Below are positions 1 through 5,526 of a stretch of 7,712 nt of DNA, in pieces. The stretch is taken from assembly GCA_947481355.1 (NCBI GenBank), contig CANKGM010000086.1, positions 1 through 7,712 on the forward strand, in the 5' to 3' direction. The stretch is from Chitinophagaceae bacterium. Its GTDB lineage: Bacteria > Bacteroidota > Bacteroidia > Chitinophagales > Chitinophagaceae. How positions within the stretch are numbered: the stretch's first letter is position 1; the number at the start of each line of letters is the position of its first letter. Under the pieces are notes generated by a model. It did no database searches, was not told the origin of the DNA, and saw only the letters and a program-made list of their open reading frames with translations. Made by a program: the position numbers and the translations under genes.

Positions 1-422
1 AAATAAGCTGCATCATTAGGTATTTGATACTCTTTCGGTATATATGAATAATTCTTATCACTAGATGATCCTACAATGTGAACCTGCCCAAAAAGTTTTG
101 CCTCTTTAATCGCTTTTGTTCCCCAAACACCACAATCAAGATAAGCGGCTTTTTTTTCTTGATTTAAAAAATTCATGGGCAATTGAAAGAATTGAGTTGA
201 TGCCCCCCCATGAAGAAATAAAACCTCTTTATCTGCATCTAACTTCATAAGTTCCTTAACCAAAGAAACCGCTTCATCCATCACAGCCTCAAAAAGGGGT
301 GTCCGATGGCCAATTTCAAGAATGGAAAGACCGGTATTATTAAAGTCTTCAATCGCCCTACTGGCTTCTTCAAAAACTTCCTTTGGTAAAATACTTGGAC
401 CTGCATTGAAATTATGCTTCAT
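1..422 (-). CDS. serC: Phosphoserine aminotransferase, N-terminal part (cut by window edge)
   Basis: SerC is a PLP-dependent class V aminotransferase of the cytoplasm. It interconverts 3-phosphohydroxypyruvate plus glutamate with phosphoserine plus 2-oxoglutarate in serine biosynthesis, and it can act on the analogous B6-pathway intermediate. About 140 residues are visible, with no stop before the left edge. The protein opens with the family signature MKHNFNAGPSILP. Next comes the substrate-binding GHR at residues 38-40, HGGAST at 71-76 (PLP phosphate loop) and Trp100 in CGVWG, which matches the tryptophan that stacks on the cofactor. The Schiff-base lysine lies beyond the window. The ATG at 422-420 is chosen because the signature begins directly at it; no Shine-Dalgarno is visible. 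It lies 46 nt downstream of the hydrolase gene on the same strand, so it could be co-transcribed with it. Family assignment is secure; operon membership is inferred. Confidence 0.95.
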   Translation of the reverse strand, partial: MKHNFNAGPSILPKEVFEEASRAIEDFNNTGLSILEIGHRTPLFEAVMDEAVSLVKELMKLDADKEVLFLHGGASTQFFQLPMNFLNQEKKAAYLDCGVWGTKAIKEAKLFGQVHIVGSSSDKNYSYIPKEYQIPNDAAY

Positions 423-468
423 GATAGTTATACTTAAAACAATGTATAATTTGAGGGTCTAAAGATAC

Positions 469-1446
469 TCAATTTGAACAAGAGCGGCCCATGATCTTGG
501 CACCTAACCAAGCAGATTGTAAGAACTTTTGATCTGCCTGGGCCACTGAGCTTAATTTAATTTTCCCTAAAAGGTCTAAGTTAGGCTGTCCTGCATCAAC
601 CCAGGCTGTATACCAAAAACTAGCTACCGTAAATATAGAACTTCTCATTCTTCGTTCAACCATACCATTTAATTTCGTGTGGTACATTATAGCATAGTTA
701 CTAGAGTACTGCTTAACAACCATGCCATTTCTCCTCTCAAATGCATATCTCAAGTCTGATGGAGTAGCATTTGCAAGATTTTTTTCCAGATACAACACAC
801 TATCTGAGGCTAATGCGCTTTCATAAATCCTTTGCCATATATATTGAAGAGGCTTCTCAATGTATTGAGCCTTCCCATTAATTAAGTCGTAATGCTGCTG
901 TGTAAACAACTCTGGCAACCTACTCTCCCAAAATCCATGTATACCTATCTGGTCTGTTTTCTGCCCATTATGGTTACTACTCGTATGCAATGGCACATGG
1001 ATATCAGCAATATAATGTCCGATTTCAGCTGATAATTTTAGAATTACTTCTGGATTTTTTAATTCAAATGCCCTTTTTAATCGAAAGTGCATACTACTAA
1101 TCCACCAGGGTGCAATGCCATGAGCAACAAGGCTATCCTCTGAATAATGTTGAATTGCATCACCCCAATGCTGTGGTAAATTAGCAAACGGAAAACTGCC
1201 ATATTGATCCATGTCTATATAGTGCCTTGGACCTTCTTCTGGAATGGCATACCTACGCTTATCTGGATCCACAGCGTGCTCTGTTATAAAATCAATGTTC
1301 TGCTTATAAAAAGAAATCATTGCAGGGGGCAATAAAAAAACTGCATCATAATTTATCTGTTTATGTGCAAAAAATCCCCAACAAAAAGCATTGGGTGGAA
1401 TAGCCAAGAAAAGTAGAATAATGATTATTCCTTTAGCCCTTAACAC
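469..1446 (-). CDS. Secreted zinc-dependent phospholipase C / S1-P1 nuclease-like hydrolase
   Basis: This is an exported phosphodiesterase of the zinc-dependent phospholipase C/S1-P1 nuclease superfamily, 325 residues from the GTG start. Residues 1-22 form a signal peptide (Arg3, Lys5, then a hydrophobic run, ending NAFC). Cleavage there would leave Trp23 as the mature N-terminus, as in family members where the N-terminal Trp binds zinc. All nine expected tri-zinc ligands can be placed: Trp23, His28, Asp60, His75, His144, Asp148 (in HYIADIHVPLH), His154, His170 and Glu174 (in HGFWES). The last ligand is Glu, as in Bacillus cereus PLC, rather than the Asp of P1 nuclease. The GTG overlaps the DUF502 gene by 14 nt and sits 6 nt after AGGAGG. 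The in-frame ATG at 1506 would add 20 residues including RQWRR and spoil the signal peptide. Substrate (phospholipid or nucleic acid) is not settled by sequence. Confidence 0.88.
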   Translation of the reverse strand: MLRAKGIIIILLFLAIPPNAFCWGFFAHKQINYDAVFLLPPAMISFYKQNIDFITEHAVDPDKRRYAIPEEGPRHYIDMDQYGSFPFANLPQHWGDAIQHYSEDSLVAHGIAPWWISSMHFRLKRAFELKNPEVILKLSAEIGHYIADIHVPLHTSSNHNGQKTDQIGIHGFWESRLPELFTQQHYDLINGKAQYIEKPLQYIWQRIYESALASDSVLYLEKNLANATPSDLRYAFERRNGMVVKQYSSNYAIMYHTKLNGMVERRMRSSIFTVASFWYTAWVDAGQPNLDLLGKIKLSSVAQADQKFLQSAWLGAKIMGRSCSN

Positions 1447-2092
1447 TTGAATCCTCCTCCACTGTCGTATGTTCAGCAAAATCAGCAACACCACCAGAAA
1501 TAGCAAATTTCATCACATCTGCAGAACTCACTCCATCCAGTAAGCGTACACGATCTTTTTTAACGAAATAAAGTATTCCAGAAAAAGCATAAGAATGAGG
1601 TAAATACACCGTAACATAATCAGTCAGGCCAAATGCAGTTGCATCAGATTGTGTCACAAATCCAATACGCCACACATCAGGGGCTTCTATAGATACCAAA
1701 ACAGCTCTATTGAATTTTCGCTTATTCCCGGCAAAGGCCTCCATAAGATCCTTAACAGTAGAGTAAATAATCTTAACCCCAGGTGTGCGCTCTAATATCA
1801 TATCAAACCATTCCACCAACTTAGCAACAATGAAAGAAGAAGATATATACCCCACTAAAAGCACAATGCATATCACAATTAAAAAGCCTAAACCAGGTAT
1901 TTTTTCTGGAGAACCCAAGGCATCTAACTTCACAAAATCTGGAAACAAAACATGCAAAAGATTGGGAAGTATGCCGTCAATAAATTTAAAAAGAGAAATG
2001 ACTGCCCATGCCGTTATGACAATGGGAGCCAAAATAATCAACCCCTGAAAAAACAAATTCAGTATCCTAGCCGGTCGGAAAAATTGGCCCAT
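1433..2092 (-). CDS. DUF502 (COG2928-type) two-pass membrane protein
   Basis: This is a 219-residue inner-membrane protein of the DUF502 family, whose molecular function is not established. Two hydrophobic segments are visible, at about residues 14-38 and 66-90, joined by a loop containing the PGLGF motif at 66-70. After the second segment comes the family hallmark PxxxxIYSxVKD (residues 104-115). A soluble C-terminal domain follows, with the blocks WRIGFVT, VTVYLPHSYAFSG and a terminal FAISGG, all typical of the family. Length is normal for DUF502. The ATG start is supported by a well-placed TATATTTG promoter element 15 nt upstream. It is the first gene of the leftward unit, and its last codons carry the ribosome-binding site and GTG start of the hydrolase gene, implying translational coupling. 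Family call is firm; role unknown. Confidence 0.92.
   Translation of the reverse strand: MGQFFRPARILNLFFQGLIILAPIVITAWAVISLFKFIDGILPNLLHVLFPDFVKLDALGSPEKIPGLGFLIVICIVLLVGYISSSFIVAKLVEWFDMILERTPGVKIIYSTVKDLMEAFAGNKRKFNRAVLVSIEAPDVWRIGFVTQSDATAFGLTDYVTVYLPHSYAFSGILYFVKKDRVRLLDGVSSADVMKFAISGGVADFAEHTTVEEDSSVKG
1453..1458 (-). promoter_or_regulatory. Shine-Dalgarno AGGAGG for the hydrolase gene, inside the DUF502 gene
   Basis: On the minus strand AGGAGG (part of GGAGGAGG) is followed by a 6-nt spacer and then GTG at 1446-1444. This is a perfect anti-16S complement in a window where the other starts have only A-rich upstream regions. It lies within the Glu-Glu-Asp codons near the end of the DUF502 gene, and it decides the hydrolase start. 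Because the bases also encode acidic residues, chance cannot be wholly excluded. Confidence 0.7.
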
Positions 2093-2107
2093 AGTAATAA
2101 TTTAATT

Positions 2108-2115
2108 CAAATATA
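2108..2115 (-). promoter_or_regulatory. Bacteroidota -7 element TATATTTG for the DUF502-hydrolase unit
   Basis: Read on the minus strand, the bases are TATATTTG, an exact match to TAnnTTTG, the -7 consensus of the Bacteroidota primary sigma factor. It lies 15 nt before the DUF502 ATG, so transcription would begin only about 8-12 nt before the start codon. No TTG is found at the expected -33 distance; that region is a T-run. The match and position are seen; promoter activity is inferred. Confidence 0.55.
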
Positions 2116-2147
2116 CACCAACCATGTGCGCCGAAAAAAAGGAAAAA

Positions 2148-2171
2148 AGCGATTTTTAAAGAGAAATCACT
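2148..2171. repeat. Imperfect inverted repeat AGCGATTT / AAATCACT in the divergent spacer
   Basis: The two 8-nt arms match at 7 of 8 positions and flank an 8-nt spacer. The repeat lies about 33-56 bp upstream of the DUF502 -7 element, where an activator or repressor could bind. The arms are short and the spacer is AT-rich, so chance is a real possibility. Confidence 0.3.
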
Positions 2172-2173
2172 CC

Positions 2174-2203
2174 AAAAATGACAGATTTATCATAAAAAAT
2201 GAC
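2174..2203. repeat. Nine-bp direct repeat AAAAATGAC with 21-bp period
   Basis: AAAAATGAC occurs at 2174-2182 and again at 2195-2203, with a 12-nt gap. The period is 21 bp, two helical turns, so both copies face the same side of the DNA. The bases following each copy are also similar. It sits between the two divergent promoters and could be a site for a dimeric regulator. The bound protein is unknown, and the A-rich half weakens the statistics. Confidence 0.4.
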
Positions 2204-2235
2204 CATTTGTATAAAAACTCATTTTTTTATTGAAC

Positions 2236-2263
2236 GGAAACTTTTTCTCCATTGAAAGTTTCC
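2236..2263. promoter_or_regulatory. Probable TetR-family operator: perfect 9-bp inverted repeat
   Basis: GGAAACTTT at 2236-2244 is repeated exactly in inverse as AAAGTTTCC at 2255-2263, around a 10-nt spacer. The half-site centres are 19 bp apart, about two helical turns, a usual arrangement for TetR/AcrR operators. It ends 2 bp before the -7 element and covers the expected -33 region, so bound repressor would block RNA polymerase. Its position 26 bp before the regulator's ATG suggests autoregulation and control of the downstream efflux genes. The repeat is seen; the binding partner is inferred. Confidence 0.65.
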
Positions 2264-2264
2264 T

Positions 2265-2272
2265 TAGTTTTG
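2265..2272 (+). promoter_or_regulatory. Bacteroidota -7 element TAGTTTTG for the efflux operon
   Basis: TAGTTTTG is an exact match to the TAnnTTTG -7 consensus. It lies 16 nt before the regulator ATG, giving a predicted leader of roughly 9-12 nt. The -33 region has no TTG and falls inside the inverted repeat at 2236-2263, consistent with repression by steric block. Confidence 0.55.
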
Positions 2273-2288
2273 CGGCGCGAAATCTATC

Positions 2289-2909
2289 ATGGACAACAAG
2301 GAACGAATCATTCAAGAGGCCAAGACACTTTTCATGCGACTAGGCATACGCTCAGTCTCTATGGATGATATTGCTAGCCACCTCGGTATGTCGAAAAAAA
2401 CAATCTATCAGCTCTTTACAGATAAAGATGAATTGGTAGATAATATTATAGATGCAGACACAAATAAACTTCAATCTGATTGCGTTACATGCTGCCAATT
2501 ATCTGCCAATGCAATCGATGAGATCTTTAGAACCATGGAGATGATTGGACTTCAACTGCGAAAGATGAACCCCATGTTATTGTTTGATTTACAAAAATAC
2601 CATTACCGCTCCTACGAAAAATTCATGCGATACAGAAATTCCTTTCTGTTAGAAATTATCACAACAAATCTAGTGAAGGGAATTAAAGAAGAGCTTTACC
2701 GGTCAGATATTAAAATTGAAATCTTATCAAGATTCAGATTGGAATCGATGATGTTAGCTTTTAATCAGGAAACGTTTCCGTCAGACCGTTTTAATATGCT
2801 TGAAGTAACATTAGAAATTATAGAACATTTTTTATACGGACTTGCCACAGAGAAAGGGTACAAATTAATTAATGAGTATAAAAAGAAAGCAAATAATAAT
2901 GGAATTTAA
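2289..2909 (+). CDS. TetR/AcrR-family transcriptional regulator
   Basis: This is a 206-residue cytoplasmic DNA-binding protein. The N-terminal domain has the TetR fold signature: helix 1 (ERIIQEAKTLFMRLG, residues 5-19), SVSMDDIASHLGMSKKTIYQLF (22-43) containing the helix-turn-helix and recognition helix, and the DKDEL that opens helix 4 (45-49). The remaining 155 or so residues are the divergent ligand-binding and dimerisation domain, with several aromatics and Cys52-54-region cysteines (DCVTCC), but no ligand can be read from them. It is the first gene of the efflux operon, overlaps the next gene by 11 nt, and has an inverted repeat in its own promoter. By analogy with AcrR-type systems it most likely represses the pump until an inducer binds. 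An activator role is not excluded. Confidence 0.92.
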   Translation: MDNKERIIQEAKTLFMRLGIRSVSMDDIASHLGMSKKTIYQLFTDKDELVDNIIDADTNKLQSDCVTCCQLSANAIDEIFRTMEMIGLQLRKMNPMLLFDLQKYHYRSYEKFMRYRNSFLLEIITTNLVKGIKEELYRSDIKIEILSRFRLESMMLAFNQETFPSDRFNMLEVTLEIIEHFLYGLATEKGYKLINEYKKKANNNGI

Positions 2910-4320
2910 AAACAGATATATGACACGTTGGATATTTATCATCTCAGGACTTATTTTATTGAATTCATCGCCTGGAAAAGCACAAGAAATGTATAAACTT
3001 AGTGCAAATCAAGCAGCTGAGTTAGCATTAAAAAATGTAACTGACATTAAAAATCTCAAGCTAGACAGAGAAATTCAAATTGCGAAAAACAAAGAATACT
3101 TGTCTCAAGCAACTCCTCAAGTGAGTGGTAGTGTTCAAATGCAACACTTCTTTAGTATTCCCGTAACATTACTTCCCGACTTTATTTCTCCATCCGTTTA
3201 TCAAGTTTTAATAGATAAGGGTGTAAAAGATGGTACTGGAAATGCTATAACTAAACCTACAGGTGCTCCAGAATTTTTTCCAGCACAATTTGGTGTGCCA
3301 TGGCAGACTTCTGCAGGAGTTCAATTTCAACAACTTCTTTTTCAACCTGATTTGTTCATCGCTATCCAAGCAAGAAAAAAAGCAGTAGATCTTACAGAAG
3401 CAAGCATCAAAGTGATGGAGGATTCCATAAAGAGCAACGTGTACAGGTCTTACTATAGTGTTTTGGTAGCTGAAAAAAGAAAATACTATCTAGATGAAAG
3501 CATTAAAAGACTTGAGAAATTAAAAAGTGATCAAGAAAAATTATTTAAGAATGGCTTCATTGAACACCTTGACCTAGACAAAACACAAGTTGGTTTAAAT
3601 AACTTAACCACAACCTCTAATCAAATCGGAAACCTAATAGAAATTGGGTATGGAGCACTAAAGTATGCATTAGCCATAAATCAAAAAGATACCCTTGTTT
3701 TATCAGATTCCTTATCAGTAGATCTGGTGAAAAAAGGACTACTCGAAATGAGTAATTTCAATTACACGGATAGAAAAGAAATTGAGCTATTGAATGTTTC
3801 GAAAGACTTACTGAAGTTAGATCTTAAAAGATACAAGTTAGCCTATTTGCCTACCATTTCAACTTATTTCAGTTACAGCAAAAATGCGCTGAGATCAAAT
3901 TTTGATGTTTTTGATTTTAGTAAAAAGTGGTACAAATCTTCCCTTTGGGGTCTTAACCTGAATGTCCCAATTTTTGATGGTGGACAGAAAGCAAATCGTA
4001 TACGTCAAGCGAATTTGAGTCTTCAAAAAACAACCAACACCATTGAAAACTTTCAACGTGTTATTGACCTCCAACTAAATGCAGCTAATGTAGGTTTCAA
4101 AAATGCCTTATCAACGTTGGATACTCAAGAGAGAAACGTCCAACTCGCCGAACGAGTATATAATTCAACAAAGAAAAAATACGAGCAAGGTCTTGGATCA
4201 AGTTTTGAACTCCTACAGTCTCAACAAGATTTAGAATCTGCTGAAGCAAATTATTTTCAAGCCCTATTCGATGCAGTGAGCGCTAAAATATCTTACACTA
4301 AAGCACTAGGAAAATTATAA
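2899..4320 (+). CDS. TolC-family outer-membrane efflux channel
   Basis: This is the outer-membrane channel of a tripartite pump, 473 residues from this start. The signal peptide is residues 1-28: Lys4, Arg6 and Arg10, then WIFIISGLILL, ending GKA before Gln29. The mature part has the two-fold repeated OEP layout of long helices with short beta segments, including the end block LQSQQDLESAEANYFQAL and a C-terminal ALGKL. Beta segments at about 75-83 and 136-146 flank a roughly 50-residue loop, long for a TolC surface loop. Three in-frame ATGs exist. The one at 2899 keeps a basic n-region and overlaps the regulator by 11 nt. The one at 2920 also leaves a good signal peptide, and the one at 2872 only adds a cytoplasmic-looking extension. 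It should dock to the adaptor encoded 22 nt downstream. No substrate can be inferred. Confidence 0.9.
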   Translation: MEFKNRYMTRWIFIISGLILLNSSPGKAQEMYKLSANQAAELALKNVTDIKNLKLDREIQIAKNKEYLSQATPQVSGSVQMQHFFSIPVTLLPDFISPSVYQVLIDKGVKDGTGNAITKPTGAPEFFPAQFGVPWQTSAGVQFQQLLFQPDLFIAIQARKKAVDLTEASIKVMEDSIKSNVYRSYYSVLVAEKRKYYLDESIKRLEKLKSDQEKLFKNGFIEHLDLDKTQVGLNNLTTTSNQIGNLIEIGYGALKYALAINQKDTLVLSDSLSVDLVKKGLLEMSNFNYTDRKEIELLNVSKDLLKLDLKRYKLAYLPTISTYFSYSKNALRSNFDVFDFSKKWYKSSLWGLNLNVPIFDGGQKANRIRQANLSLQKTTNTIENFQRVIDLQLNAANVGFKNALSTLDTQERNVQLAERVYNSTKKKYEQGLGSSFELLQSQQDLESAEANYFQALFDAVSAKISYTKALGKL

Positions 4321-4342
4321 TTCAAAAGTTTAAACCATTTAT

Positions 4343-5491
4343 ATGAAACATTTTTTAATACTCTGCAGCATTATCCTTCTTGCAGCATGTTCTGGAAACA
4401 AAGAAGAAAAAAGCGATCTATCCGTTAAAAAAACTGAACTCGCTAATCTAACTAAAGAAAGAGATGCTCTTTCTGCGAAAATAACAGCACTAGAAACTGA
4501 AATTAGTAAGTATGATACATCGTCTTCAAATGAGAAGATGAAGCTGGTTGAAATTCAAACATTAACCAAACAAAACTTTGCTCATTATATAGAATTGCAG
4601 GGGAAAATCAGTACCGAAAACATATATTATGTAACACCTAGAGGAATGGGTGGTCAAGTAAAAGAACTATTTGTAAAATTGGGTGACAACGTAAAAAAAG
4701 GGCAAATACTCATGAAACTTGAAGATGGCATTCTTCAGCAAAACATCAAGCAAGTAGAGAACCAACTATCCTTTGCAAAAAATATTTTTAACCGGCAAGA
4801 AAATCTTTGGAAAGATGGAATTGGAACTGAAATCCAATTTTTATCTGCAAAGAATAATGTCGAAAGCCTTGAAAAGCAATTAGGTATTGTAAAAGAACAA
4901 TTAAGTACGACAAATGTGATTTCTGAAGTTTCAGGAATTGTTGATAATGTGACTATACGAGTTGGAGAAACCTTTGTAGGCTCCCCAATGGCAGGAATTA
5001 CCATTGTCAATCCAACTTCTATGAAAGCTATTGTTGATGTTCCTGAAAATTATGTTTCCAAAATTCATAAGGGAATGCCAGTCATTATTACAGTGCCTGA
5101 TATTAATAAATCATTTAATTCACAAATTAGTTTAGTAAGCGAATCGATCAATGTGACATCACGTAGCTTTATAGCAGAAAGCAAATTACCAAGTAGCGCT
5201 AGTATCAAACCAAATCAAGTAGCTATTGTAAAACTACTAGACCATGAATCAAAAAACACCATTGTAGTTCCAGTTGAAACTGTACAAACAGACGAAAAAG
5301 GAAAATTTGTATACATCCTTACCGAAGAAAATGGTAAAACCATAGCGAGAAAGAAAACTATTCAAATTGGTGAATTTTATGACGAATTAATAGAAGTCAA
5401 ATCAGGACTTGATAATGGTGATAAAATCGTGAGTAAAGGGTTTCAAGGACTTTATGAAGGACAACTTATCAAAACTGAAACTACCAATTAA
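4343..5491 (+). CDS. RND periplasmic adaptor (membrane fusion) lipoprotein
   Basis: This adaptor links the inner-membrane RND permease to the outer-membrane channel; 382 residues. Residues 1-15 are a lipoprotein signal ending in lipobox LAAC, with Cys16 as the lipidation site. Residues about 28-57 form a predicted coiled coil (KTELANLTKERDALSAKI) ahead of the core. The core is the usual folded-back one: lipoyl half from about 95 (VTPRGMGGQVKELFVKLGD, then VKKGQILMKLE), an alpha-hairpin about 130-190, the second lipoyl half (VISEVSGIVDNVTIRVGE), a beta-barrel starting MKAIVDVPENYV, and a C-terminal membrane-proximal domain with VVPVETVQTDEKGKFVYI and GDKIVSKGFQGLYEGQ. Length is typical for HlyD/AcrA-like adaptors. 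It has no Shine-Dalgarno, lies 22 nt after the channel gene, and is followed after 35 nt by the permease gene. Residues after the Cys read S-G-N-K-E-E, resembling a Bacteroidota surface-export signal. Confidence 0.93.
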   Translation: MKHFLILCSIILLAACSGNKEEKSDLSVKKTELANLTKERDALSAKITALETEISKYDTSSSNEKMKLVEIQTLTKQNFAHYIELQGKISTENIYYVTPRGMGGQVKELFVKLGDNVKKGQILMKLEDGILQQNIKQVENQLSFAKNIFNRQENLWKDGIGTEIQFLSAKNNVESLEKQLGIVKEQLSTTNVISEVSGIVDNVTIRVGETFVGSPMAGITIVNPTSMKAIVDVPENYVSKIHKGMPVIITVPDINKSFNSQISLVSESINVTSRSFIAESKLPSSASIKPNQVAIVKLLDHESKNTIVVPVETVQTDEKGKFVYILTEENGKTIARKKTIQIGEFYDELIEVKSGLDNGDKIVSKGFQGLYEGQLIKTETTN

Positions 5492-5526
5492 ATTTTGTCA
5501 GGAATAAAGTAGACTAAAAAGAAAAT

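Noticed and set aside
208..214. Run of seven C (G on the coding strand) in serC as a possible frameshift
   Set aside because: The frame continues as HGGASTQF, the expected PLP-binding loop, on both sides of the run.
428..449. Six-bp inverted repeat TTATAC/GTATAA before serC as an operator or terminator
   Set aside because: The arms are short, pure AT apart from one pair, and there is no following T-run; likely chance.
460..467. TATCTTTA on the minus strand as a serC promoter
   Set aside because: It misses the final G of TAnnTTTG and has no TTG at the -33 distance.
1447..1506. ATG at 1506 as start of the hydrolase
   Set aside because: It needs a 74-nt overlap and yields a doubled hydrophobic N-terminus; the GTG at 1446 has a strong ribosome-binding site and a clean signal peptide.
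1785..2233. Plus-strand open frames opposite the DUF502 gene
   Set aside because: They are antisense to a clear DUF502 gene, have low-complexity Lys/Asn-rich translations and resemble no family.
2128..2278. GCGCCG at 2128-2133 and CGGCGC at 2273-2278 as an inverted pair
   Set aside because: Six bases over 150 bp with different positions relative to each promoter; no consistent role.
2872..2898. ATG at 2872 as start of the channel protein
   Set aside because: It only adds a polar stretch before the signal peptide and overlaps the regulator by 38 nt; 2899 or 2920 fit better.
5492..5526. Possible terminator or promoter between adaptor and permease
   Set aside because: Only 35 nt, no hairpin and no TAnnTTTG; consistent with an operon gap.
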